A DNA stretch of 20,258 nucleotides, from NCBI GenBank assembly GCA_009787915.1, contig WQSK01000003.1:1-20258 (forward strand). The letters run 5' to 3'. The stretch is from Bacillota bacterium (lineage in GTDB: Bacteria > Bacillota > Clostridia > Christensenellales > UBA1242). How positions within the stretch are numbered: position 1 is the first letter of the stretch; every line of letters starts with the position of its first letter. A model generated the notes under the pieces. It was not told the DNA's origin. It searched no databases and worked only from the letters and a program-made list of their open reading frames with translations. Positions 1-8,943 of this stretch are shown piece by piece. The translations under genes and the position numbers were made by a program.

Positions 1-2
1 AT

Positions 3-3000
3 ATAAGGTATGACTTTGACCGCATCGGTTCGTTTACTATGACATCAAGGATTATCGCAAACACGAACGGGGCAGTCCTTCGCGATATTATGGCAGTTAC
101 TAACCCAAACCGAGCGCCAATTGATTTTTCCCCAACACCTGGTTCGGCAACAGAGAACTACCCAATGCAAATGCGCACATGGACAAACACAAGTCCTACA
201 GATACCCCTGCAACACGTGTCGCAAGGTTCTATTCCGCAAAAGAGTTGGAGTACCGTATTTTTGGACTCCAAGCAGAGTACCATAACTTTTTCCGCGACG
301 GTGACGACGATGCACAAGCCAGCGGTGACGGAAGGATATTGTTTGACGCCCCATGTGACCACACATTCCAACCTGGGACCAGTATCCCAATTAACGTAAG
401 TGCAAACATCACAAACTCTGTCAGGGTAGAAAATTTTCGCTCTGGCGGACCATCCCAACCTTCAATCAGAGAAATTTACCAAGTCCAAACACACGACACA
501 TTTTTGCGTACAAATTTGTTGACGGGTCTAAGAAACGGAACAATAACAGCCCCTGCGATAGGTGCACCATGGGTTGGGTTGGATGTTAATTCTTTCCTGT
601 GGGATTTGGATAACCGCAGAATTTTACCCGCGATAACCAATATGCCCCCTGTGTTTATTACTGGTAATGTTATACCAGACCTTTTTGTTTTCAGACGCCC
701 CGTAGGCGGTAACTGGTCTGTCGGACATCGCCAAGACGTATCAACGGCATTCGACCAAGCGGGCGAGTACTTTGTTATCGCCAGTTACGGTCACCAAGAA
801 GCCGCCTTTGTTTTAAACCCAAGCCTCGGGGAGAGTGCGGCTGGGCAGCATAGGTTCTTTCAGGTCTTTTATTTCCGAATCAACGATTTTGTGGATGCAA
901 GAATTTTAACCCGCACAGGCTTTGTGTTCAGTTTCAACGAAGCGGTTCAAAGCGGTGTTATCATTGACGACCAAAACTTTATTGTTTTTCTACACAACTA
1001 TGGCACCCCTGACGGACGTCTTGGCCCGCACGAAAGATTGCCAATCATTTATCTTGAACACGTGTTGTTTAGGGATTCTCGGTTGTTGCAAGAGGATAGA
1101 CCTATTGAAAACAAATTTATAAGCCCAATAAGAGTTCGGCAAGACGGTAAAATGGAAATCGTGCTTGACAACGAGTTGCGCCAACGGGACCGAAACGGGT
1201 TTTATTTCTTCCGTGTTTTCTTTGGTAACGGTATGCACCCGATTGCGCGTTTTGACTTTACCGTCGTCGTGGATACCGAGAGCCTGCGCGGACTCCAATT
1301 CCGTCAGGGCGGGGAAACTGTTGACCAATTGCTTCGTGACCCAATTGATTACGCGCTTGGTATTGATTATATAGACGATTTCCGACTTATGCGCCACGAC
1401 CCCGACCCTGCAAATAACAACGAGATTACAATCTGTTGGGATACAAAAGAAAGTTTCCATTATCTGCAATATTTGTCATTGGAAACAATGAACAATTTTG
1501 GTATCGACCCGAATATAAGCCAGTTTGCAACAGTGGATGTTTGGATACATGAATTTACCAATGACAATTCGTTCTTTGCCGCAAATGGTGCGGTTACCAG
1601 GCACCCAGGGGAGGTACGCTGGTATAACCCGAATACGAATGAATATGAATACAGGGACCGTTTGTATACTAATACAGAACTAAACATCCATGTCGACCCA
1701 GACGGTGATGGTATAGGTCAAACAAATACACATTTAAAGTTGTACACATATTTGGTGCGTGCAACTACGACTACCATTATAAATGGCGAGTCAGTAACCG
1801 TACCAAACCCGCACGCAAGACAAATATGGAATGAAAGAACTGGACAATACGAAACAAGGGATAGATGGATTATACTAAGCCCAACAGGAATAGGACCGTT
1901 TCGAGGTCGACCAGAGTGGAATCCAACTACACCAGGGTTGTATATTGTTGAAGCAGTCGATGTTATGAGAAACAGGACACCGTTTGCCTTCATGATTGAT
2001 AACTCGACACCTGGGTTTCGCCAAGTTCAAAACCCTGACTTTACATCAGGTCCAAATATTGTCAGTGCCCCAAGTGTAAGGGTTTACTTTGGTGATGAAA
2101 AAATTATCCGTGCCGAAAACTTTGAAGCGGCATTCAGGTCAATGGATGAATCAGCCGACCAACGCATCACACGAATTTTTGAAAGTGTCGGACGCAGCCA
2201 ATTCCCATGTGGGACACCTTTCTTTAACCCAAACCCAGATGCAAGCCAAACAATCAACCCAGGCAGAGAGCAGCATATTTTGATTCCGATGTCTACCGCC
2301 GCAAATGCGCGCGAAGTTCGTGGAGAACACGATACCTATACACCGCTTACGTCATTGACTTCGGACCCTCTGACAACACCTATTACAAATGCTGTGTTAT
2401 GGGGTGAAAATTACAACGCGGTACAAATAAATAACCCAACGCGTTATGACGACGGATTTTTCTTTATGCGTTCTCGCGATGTTTTGGGCAACGAAGGTGA
2501 TTGGTATGTTTGGATGAACAGAGACCGTAGCCGTGTTATTATCTATCAAGACAATATGATGCTCCCGAACAGAGAACCAGGCGAGGACACACGCATTGTA
2601 AACCCTCGCGGTGGTATGGCGGCGGCACGAAATGTCTTTTTACAGTTCCACGAAGCACTTAGCGACAGCGTTCGCCCGCAAGACAACTTTGGTCGTGACG
2701 AAAACGGTAATGAAGGCCGCCGTTACATTGTCGAGGCCTTGGTTATGAATTTTTATGCGTTCAATTGGGACGATTTAGACAGCCCAAACTGGCCGTTTGC
2801 ACGCGAAGCAACTAGGAGCAATGTACTCCTTGGCGGTACAGCACACACAGAAAGATACCAAATACAACATGGCTTTGACGGAGTCCGCGCACCAACCACA
2901 CCGTTTATTCATCTTAACCCAGACGAAACAACAGGCATGACCCGACCAGGCATGTATAAAATTACCAGGTATTATGATTTGACCTATCACCGCAATGACG

Positions 3001-6000
3001 GGCAAGCAGGCGGAGTTCCAAGCGCAACAACCGCGTGGAACGACCAAATAAGGAATTATTTCTTTATTGTTGACCGAAACCCTGTTATGCCACTTGGGGC
3101 GAATGACCAGTGGCGCAGTGATATCTTGTTTGAGTTTCCAGACAAACCAAATGTTTCCGCGGATTGGTCACACTTTGTGTTTAATGATGAAATTGAAACA
3201 AACATGAACACCGTAATGAACCTGCCAAATCATGGTACAAAATATGGCGAGTCATCCCTCATGGCATTGCATAACTTTCAAGGCTGGCCACGCGGTCCGT
3301 CGGGAAACGCCACAATAACAAGACCTTTCAGCGTACGAACATCTGTTGCCACTGACGGTTACCAATTGCTTTGGGACCCAGGCAGGCTTGGACCCGATGG
3401 TGCACATTTTAGGACCACAAATTTCCCATCGCTGGAGTTACACGTAGATTATTCAACCGCAGGTGTTGTTGGCCCAGCGCGTCAAATTGCAACAGGAGAG
3501 TGGGCTTGGCCGAATTCGTTTACTGGACGCCCAAATTTTGAGTTCACAACACACGAGCATAATGGGCTCCAGCGCATAACAATCCGTGACGGAAGCCGCG
3601 GAATAGCATGGCGTCCGATGAGCCGCAGCAACGTTGACCTCGATGCGGCGGGGGACACAAACGCATCAACCGTCAATCTTAATATGCGCTCGGGTTACAT
3701 GCAAGTGTATTGGTATCTTGGCGACGGGGTAAATCACCCTGTTCGTCTGGATCAGGGCGAGGAACACAGATTCCACGATTGGCAATTTGGTCCCGATGGT
3801 CATCTTTCTCACCGTCATGATACGCAACTTAGACCGCACAACACCCTTGAATTTACTTTTGTAAATAATCCAGAAAATTTCTTTAGTCCAATCGACCCAA
3901 CCCCAGTTAATCCAGCCACGGGACTTGGTTCGATAGGTATCTGGCTTGGCGCGAACAGAACGCGCAACCTGGCAAACGAAATAACGCCAGAGAGTTCTGG
4001 CATGATGGTGTCTTATGATGTGACACGGTTTATTCCAAATATTGTTACTTCACAATTCGTAATGGCGGAGGCATCCGATACAAACGGCACGAACTGGTAC
4101 ACCATTGTTGTTGACAACGACCCGCCAATATATAATTTACAAAGAATCAGAAACCAAGACGCACTCTATACCGTGAACCCTCCGATGCCCGCGGCAATCA
4201 GTTCGGGTTTCGTATTTTCATTGACAAACGACTTTAGGTTTATTTTGGCTCCTGAGGTCGGCGTAATGCGCCCAAGTAATGACACGCATTTCTTGCAATT
4301 CCGTTCTGTGAACTCGGACCTAAGGCCCTCTGGGATTCACTCGATGTTCCGACAAATCCCATATGTGACAACAGTTGACGAATCGACCCCTGAAAACCCA
4401 TTGTCGTTTGCGCACTTGGTGGGTTTCCCGACCGATTCAGACTTTGTACGCTTTTTCGAGATTCGCGAAACCGACATTGCTGGTAACGTGACGAATTTCT
4501 TTGTTAGATTAATGGGTGATAACTATGTTTATAACCTCGGTGTGCGCGGCGTAGACGGGGCATACGAAAGACTTTCTACACAATGGGTGCCGCCAATCAG
4601 GCAGCACAACCTTTTGGCAGGGGCAAGCAACCAACCGCTTTTTGAAACAGTTGGCTCTAATAGAATCCCAATTATTAACCCTGCAACAGGCCTAACACAA
4701 CGCAGGACATACGCGAACATTGAACAAAAGTTTGCGCGAAATTTGGTTGTTGATAACATAACAGGGTTCTGGAACGACAACCCGAACTTCGAGATGCACT
4801 TTACGACCCCATTGCAAACAGTTCCGCGCTCTTTTGTGCGCAATAGGTTCTCGGCCGACCCAAATCACCAAACCCAGACAAGTCTTGACTTTGCAAGTTT
4901 CCTAGACCAAATGTTTGCTGCAAGTGTCAGCGAAAGAATGGTAAACATTACATTAAGGACTGGGTTCGGCGAACTTAGGCACAGACTCGGTGGCGTTTCC
5001 CCAGACATTGATGTGGCAAATCTTTCGGTTACAAGACTTGGTGAAAACCACAATACACTCCGTGTTACGATTTCAAATATGGTTTATCTAAACAACCTGA
5101 TGCCCAATAATAGGTTTACATTGTTCTTGTACAGGGTGCGTGATAATGGAATGGGTTACTATGGAACACCTGTAACTATCCCTGCGGATAACAGGGGAAA
5201 CGTTGCGGGAACCGTGGTTCAAGGCCCTCTAACTGGTGGCTTCACGGGTGTTACATTTGATGGCGATATCTTTGTTGACCTCCCTGGTTTTGGCAACAAT
5301 GGTATCAGTTACGTGATTAAGGTCTTTGACAGTTTCGGACGCCTATCGTCAACAGAGCACCACCCAGGTGGAGGCCAACACAATGTAAATATGCATTCGG
5401 CCGACGGGACTGCACCGCATTGGGAAGGTGGGGTAAATTTTGTCGGTCACTCGGACGGTGTAACAATGACATGGGATGCGGCCGTGTTGGACCTCTATGT
5501 TGACGGCATTTGTATAAGAGTACTCATAGACGAACAACCAGCCTGGTACAACCGAATCAGCGGTTATGTGCCACAGCCTCCGCCTGGAATCCGACCATTC
5601 TCGCGTACCGCAACAATCCGACCTGTCGGCTTTAACGATATGACGGAATGGACCGTAAGGTTCAGGTTCCGCGCATCTGGCGAGTGGGCAACCAACCCCT
5701 ACACATGGCGTTTCCACCACGTGTTGCCAGAGATTACCTTCCGAAACCTCAATGGCACGGTGCTTGAACCAATATATGTATCCGAGGACGAATCATTTAT
5801 TGATTTCGGCGACCTAAACAGCATCATTAATTTATTAATTAATAGGGATGTCGTAACCCCTCCAACTGTCAATTTTACTGTCAGACACACACGTACGACA
5901 ATTACGTTTATAAACGATGCTCCTGTCGAGGATGTGCGCGTAACCCAAGTCCCGCGTATCCAAACACAGTTCAATGTCGAATATGTTGGTGCATATGTGC

Positions 6001-7892
6001 TTGAAATCGAGAGCAGTATCGGGACGCGCCGAGTCTATCATTTTAACATCGCAGAAGTTGACAACCTGACATATAGACTTGTGTTTACATGCGACTTGGC
6101 AAGAGAGCGTATCCTTGAACGAAGCCCTGTTATGTATGACATGATGACACACGATACACGAATTACCCCAGACGGACGTGTCATGCTTGATGAACACGGA
6201 ATTCCGTTGAACATTGTTGAGTCTGCACGTCGCAGACCTGTCCCAGTTTATTGGATGAACGTTTCTGTTCACCACAGTCTTTTGATTGATACGGGAGAGT
6301 TTTCGTACCAAAACGGTGTGCTTACAGAAATAGAAGAACCGACATTAAAAAGTGCTGTGACCCCTGATGGGCAACTTGAATTCCGTCCGTCGATGAACAT
6401 TAGGCGCAGGCTTGTCCACGTAGAGTCGGGAAGCAACGGCAGCGACATTGATTGGCAAAAGTACTTTTTGTTTTCGGAGGACACGGGTGCGAGGTTCTAT
6501 TTCATCGTTGCACAAACCTCAAGCGTGCCAGACATCAGATACCAAATCACACCGACAACCCCAACTACGGGTGTTTACCGAATTTTCCGTAACATTGATA
6601 ACGATATAACTGTGCGTTTGGCGAACTCGTCACCTGTGGGTCCAGATGGTTCTGTGGAATCAACAAATGTGTTCCTTATGGACTTTTACTTTAACGGCGA
6701 ATACGGCGGAAGGATTTTCTTCGGTGACTATATCCGCATTACGGACCGCGATGCAGGGATTATAAATCTCCATATGCTTGACTGGGCAGGAAACAGAAGG
6801 GAATTTAGACAAGAAGCCATGGGGGGAACAGGGGATGCGACCAGGCACCAGCGTTACTTCACGCTTTACAATTTGACGTGTGTACCACTTTTGATAAACG
6901 GCGAGGCGGCGATTAACGGCATGCTGTACACCGATACCGAACTTAACATAAACACACCTCGTATTACGGCATTCGGTGCGGCGACCAGTTTCTTTATTCA
7001 ATTCATCCGTGTTCATCGTAACGGGGCTTTGGTCGGCGAGCATCGCGCGGCAAACATCAACGACGCACCGCCGCTGAACTTGTTAAATCATCATGAAACA
7101 GGGCAATACACTGTTCTTATAGAATACAACGCAGGTTTCTTGCCAGGCGCCCGTGACCCATTGATTTTGACACAAACATTCGACTTTCAATTTGTGAATA
7201 CCAATGACCGATTAAGTTCATTCACCTTTGCGGGGGCGACAAACATAACAATTGATGGAGTATTTTTCGGTCCAAGGATGACTAACGTTTCATCGACCGT
7301 CCTAAACGGAAACAATAGTTCTATGAGCCTCAACAGATATAACGGTGCTGGTATGTATACTATTAGACTTTTGGTAGACCAAACAGGGGTTCGCCAACAA
7401 TTAATACGACTCCGCACGATTAACTTGTCGGTCTTTACGGGGAACCTTGAAAACCTCTTGCGCTCTGACCGAACTTTCGGCGGAAGTCACCGCGGGAATG
7501 TTCAAATAATATTCAACCCGAATCAAATTATAAATGCTTCACCTACGCCTCCAAATCCATCATCACCTGCGACAATACGCATTTATCTAAATAATAATTT
7601 GTACAGGCAATACAGAATTTTCAATGGGATGCGTCTTGACCCAAACAACGAGGACGAGTTCCCGATTATGAACGATGCACTTGACAACGACATAATACGC
7701 ACAATGACCCGTGCTGGTCACTATCGTGTTACGCTCACCGATGCGCGTGGAGCGATGCTTATGCAAAACAGTTTTGAAATCACCGAGGGGATGAGCACAG
7801 GTATGATTTACATCGTGATTCTTGCGCTTGTTGGTCTTGCCGTTCTTGCCGTGATATTCTTGCGCCTCAGGGCAAAAATGCGCGTGCGATAA
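3..7892 (+). CDS. Giant multi-domain surface protein, C-terminally membrane-anchored (5' end outside window)
   Basis: The frame is open from the first bases (codons before the ATG at 39 read IRYDFDRIGSFT without a stop), so this is the 3' part of a longer gene and the ATG at 39 is probably internal. At least 2617 residues are visible (numbered from that Met). A beta-strand signature of Ig-like modules recurs, G-x-Y/L followed by an acidic residue, N/G and a strand ending in ID/VD: near residues 633, 970, 1341, 1472, 1755, 1983, 2355 and 2558. A DxDxDG loop at 553-558 resembles a calcium-binding loop. The protein ends in one hydrophobic helix (about 2588-2607) and a basic tail (RLRAKMRVR), the pattern of a C-terminal stop-transfer anchor; there is no LPxTG. 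Only 14 Lys against roughly 200 Arg, and six Cys. No enzymatic motif was recognised; adhesin or surface scaffold is an inference. Confidence 0.85.
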   Translation: MRYDFDRIGSFTMTSRIIANTNGAVLRDIMAVTNPNRAPIDFSPTPGSATENYPMQMRTWTNTSPTDTPATRVARFYSAKELEYRIFGLQAEYHNFFRDGDDDAQASGDGRILFDAPCDHTFQPGTSIPINVSANITNSVRVENFRSGGPSQPSIREIYQVQTHDTFLRTNLLTGLRNGTITAPAIGAPWVGLDVNSFLWDLDNRRILPAITNMPPVFITGNVIPDLFVFRRPVGGNWSVGHRQDVSTAFDQAGEYFVIASYGHQEAAFVLNPSLGESAAGQHRFFQVFYFRINDFVDARILTRTGFVFSFNEAVQSGVIIDDQNFIVFLHNYGTPDGRLGPHERLPIIYLEHVLFRDSRLLQEDRPIENKFISPIRVRQDGKMEIVLDNELRQRDRNGFYFFRVFFGNGMHPIARFDFTVVVDTESLRGLQFRQGGETVDQLLRDPIDYALGIDYIDDFRLMRHDPDPANNNEITICWDTKESFHYLQYLSLETMNNFGIDPNISQFATVDVWIHEFTNDNSFFAANGAVTRHPGEVRWYNPNTNEYEYRDRLYTNTELNIHVDPDGDGIGQTNTHLKLYTYLVRATTTTIINGESVTVPNPHARQIWNERTGQYETRDRWIILSPTGIGPFRGRPEWNPTTPGLYIVEAVDVMRNRTPFAFMIDNSTPGFRQVQNPDFTSGPNIVSAPSVRVYFGDEKIIRAENFEAAFRSMDESADQRITRIFESVGRSQFPCGTPFFNPNPDASQTINPGREQHILIPMSTAANAREVRGEHDTYTPLTSLTSDPLTTPITNAVLWGENYNAVQINNPTRYDDGFFFMRSRDVLGNEGDWYVWMNRDRSRVIIYQDNMMLPNREPGEDTRIVNPRGGMAAARNVFLQFHEALSDSVRPQDNFGRDENGNEGRRYIVEALVMNFYAFNWDDLDSPNWPFAREATRSNVLLGGTAHTERYQIQHGFDGVRAPTTPFIHLNPDETTGMTRPGMYKITRYYDLTYHRNDGQAGGVPSATTAWNDQIRNYFFIVDRNPVMPLGANDQWRSDILFEFPDKPNVSADWSHFVFNDEIETNMNTVMNLPNHGTKYGESSLMALHNFQGWPRGPSGNATITRPFSVRTSVATDGYQLLWDPGRLGPDGAHFRTTNFPSLELHVDYSTAGVVGPARQIATGEWAWPNSFTGRPNFEFTTHEHNGLQRITIRDGSRGIAWRPMSRSNVDLDAAGDTNASTVNLNMRSGYMQVYWYLGDGVNHPVRLDQGEEHRFHDWQFGPDGHLSHRHDTQLRPHNTLEFTFVNNPENFFSPIDPTPVNPATGLGSIGIWLGANRTRNLANEITPESSGMMVSYDVTRFIPNIVTSQFVMAEASDTNGTNWYTIVVDNDPPIYNLQRIRNQDALYTVNPPMPAAISSGFVFSLTNDFRFILAPEVGVMRPSNDTHFLQFRSVNSDLRPSGIHSMFRQIPYVTTVDESTPENPLSFAHLVGFPTDSDFVRFFEIRETDIAGNVTNFFVRLMGDNYVYNLGVRGVDGAYERLSTQWVPPIRQHNLLAGASNQPLFETVGSNRIPIINPATGLTQRRTYANIEQKFARNLVVDNITGFWNDNPNFEMHFTTPLQTVPRSFVRNRFSADPNHQTQTSLDFASFLDQMFAASVSERMVNITLRTGFGELRHRLGGVSPDIDVANLSVTRLGENHNTLRVTISNMVYLNNLMPNNRFTLFLYRVRDNGMGYYGTPVTIPADNRGNVAGTVVQGPLTGGFTGVTFDGDIFVDLPGFGNNGISYVIKVFDSFGRLSSTEHHPGGGQHNVNMHSADGTAPHWEGGVNFVGHSDGVTMTWDAAVLDLYVDGICIRVLIDEQPAWYNRISGYVPQPPPGIRPFSRTATIRPVGFNDMTEWTVRFRFRASGEWATNPYTWRFHHVLPEITFRNLNGTVLEPIYVSEDESFIDFGDLNSIINLLINRDVVTPPTVNFTVRHTRTTITFINDAPVEDVRVTQVPRIQTQFNVEYVGAYVLEIESSIGTRRVYHFNIAEVDNLTYRLVFTCDLARERILERSPVMYDMMTHDTRITPDGRVMLDEHGIPLNIVESARRRPVPVYWMNVSVHHSLLIDTGEFSYQNGVLTEIEEPTLKSAVTPDGQLEFRPSMNIRRRLVHVESGSNGSDIDWQKYFLFSEDTGARFYFIVAQTSSVPDIRYQITPTTPTTGVYRIFRNIDNDITVRLANSSPVGPDGSVESTNVFLMDFYFNGEYGGRIFFGDYIRITDRDAGIINLHMLDWAGNRREFRQEAMGGTGDATRHQRYFTLYNLTCVPLLINGEAAINGMLYTDTELNINTPRITAFGAATSFFIQFIRVHRNGALVGEHRAANINDAPPLNLLNHHETGQYTVLIEYNAGFLPGARDPLILTQTFDFQFVNTNDRLSSFTFAGATNITIDGVFFGPRMTNVSSTVLNGNNSSMSLNRYNGAGMYTIRLLVDQTGVRQQLIRLRTINLSVFTGNLENLLRSDRTFGGSHRGNVQIIFNPNQIINASPTPPNPSSPATIRIYLNNNLYRQYRIFNGMRLDPNNEDEFPIMNDALDNDIIRTMTRAGHYRVTLTDARGAMLMQNSFEITEGMSTGMIYIVILALVGLAVLAVIFLRLRAKMRVR

Positions 7893-7897
7893 CAATT

Positions 7898-8905
7898 TTA
7901 TAGTTCAATAACGGCATCGCACATATCAATAAAGTCATCCATTATGAACTTTTCCATATCGTTTGTAGGACGACGAAAGTGTGACACAATTGTAAGTGAA
8001 CCTCCGCGTTTTGATTGTGTTGCTTCAAGGAAAAACTTTTTAAGGTCGTTTTGTGCAAAGATACTCATCTGCGGTTCGCAGAGTTCTGTGCTCTTTGTAA
8101 GTGCAGTATGATAAAGCCGTGACAACAAATTCCAATTGTCGACGAACAGTATGACATCTTTGTTTTTAACCGCATGTTGTTTTGCAATAAACAACGTCAT
8201 AATTGTAACCAGAATTTTGCTCTTGATATGTTGACTTGCATCCGAAATAAAAACCTGATCACAGCCATTACTCACAAGAAAGTCCGAGTCCTCGTTTTTC
8301 TTGTCCAAGAGCAGGGCAATGGTCGTCGTGTTTTTGAGGTCTTTGGTGTGGCTTGCTATAAACTCGGTAAAGTCAAACGGTTTACTTGTACAAACCAAAA
8401 TCCTTTGCCCGAACTTAATTTTGTGATTGCCCAACATGGTTTCACGATGTGGTCGGAGCCTATCGGTTTCGCAAACGGTCGCCTCTTTTTTAACAACACT
8501 GTGGATAATAAAATTATCGGTTTTTGCAACCAAAAAATCACCGTTCATAAGTTTGTGCTTTGTAATAATTTGCTGCGATATAGGAAGAATCCGCATAGTG
8601 GGTGTAATAAAAATCCCCTCTCCGCGAGGGTTTATAAATGCATATCCCGTTATCTCGAACAAGTTGGCGGATTTGGAACTACCTCGAACCTGGGTTTTGT
8701 TTTTATCTTTTGTGTTTTCAGAGGGACAAAAACTTTGTATAAAATATGCAATACCGCCGTTGGTAACAGAGTTATTTATTTCTTCAATTTTTTGAATAAT
8801 CGCCTCTCTGTCAAAATCGGCAGGTTTATCTATACCCAAATTTCTTGCGTGATTCCGCAACTCTGGCAGCGTGAGTTTTTGTAAATCTTTTGTGTCCCCA
8901 ATCAT
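7898..8905 (-). CDS. Degenerate Rho-family paralogue (predicted ATPase-dead)
   Basis: This 335-aa protein follows the domain order of transcription termination factor Rho. Residues 9-45 (LTLPELRNHARNLGI) match the Rho_N SAP-like helix domain. Residues 82-140 look like the Rho cold-shock RNA-binding domain (GYAFINPRGEGIFI, then LMNGDFLVAK). Residues 166-257 follow the ATPase fold: GQRILVCTSK in place of GxRGLIVAPPKAGKT, LLLDKKNED in place of LIDERPEE, and DVILFVDNWNLLSRLYH in place of DVVILLDSITRLARAYN. Residues 289-307 (KKFFLEATQSKRGGSLTIV) match Rho's KRFFGAARNxEEGGSLTI. The Walker A GKT is replaced by FDFT, the Q-loop SGG is absent, and the chain stops at AVIEL, before the C-terminal segment with the arginine finger. 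Rho proteins are usually over 400 aa. ATP-driven translocation is therefore unlikely; RNA binding may remain. The ORF is intact, with its own promoter. The reading as a Rho relative is mine, from motif order. Confidence 0.8.
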   Translation of the reverse strand: MIGDTKDLQKLTLPELRNHARNLGIDKPADFDREAIIQKIEEINNSVTNGGIAYFIQSFCPSENTKDKNKTQVRGSSKSANLFEITGYAFINPRGEGIFITPTMRILPISQQIITKHKLMNGDFLVAKTDNFIIHSVVKKEATVCETDRLRPHRETMLGNHKIKFGQRILVCTSKPFDFTEFIASHTKDLKNTTTIALLLDKKNEDSDFLVSNGCDQVFISDASQHIKSKILVTIMTLFIAKQHAVKNKDVILFVDNWNLLSRLYHTALTKSTELCEPQMSIFAQNDLKKFFLEATQSKRGGSLTIVSHFRRPTNDMEKFIMDDFIDMCDAVIEL

Positions 8906-8910
8906 GCGGA

Positions 8911-8940
8911 ATTATATTCTTTTGGAGGATGTAAAGTCAA
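8911..8940 (-). promoter_or_regulatory. Promoter of the Rho-like gene, predicted leaderless
   Basis: On the minus strand, TTGACT (8940-8935), an 18-base spacer and a perfect TATAAT (8916-8911) are followed after only five bases by the ATG (8905). The expected start of transcription falls within a base of the ATG. No Shine-Dalgarno site precedes the ATG. The -35 begins four bases after the stop of the upstream yycJ-like gene. Confidence 0.75.
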
Positions 8941-8943
8941 TAT

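Noticed and set aside
45..458. 137-codon minus-strand ORF inside the first giant gene
   Set aside because: Cys- and Trp-rich translation with no motif, opposite a strongly patterned surface-protein frame; shadow ORF.
7587..7895. Possible C-terminal continuation of the Rho-like gene past its stop in another frame
   Set aside because: The translated minus-strand frames there show none of the Rho C-terminal landmarks (DRxLAxKRIFPAID, SGTR) and overlap a well-supported surface-protein coding region, so the short C-terminus is not a visible frameshift.
8174..8884. 236-codon plus-strand ORF opposite the Rho-like gene
   Set aside because: The minus-strand frame carries recognisable Rho landmarks and a promoter; the plus-strand product has no recognisable motif, so it is a shadow.
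7898..8905. Rho-like gene as a pseudogene
   Set aside because: Unbroken frame, strong promoter, and retained hydrophobic core pattern and RNA-binding domain suggest a functional, repurposed protein, although comparison with orthologues would be needed to be sure.
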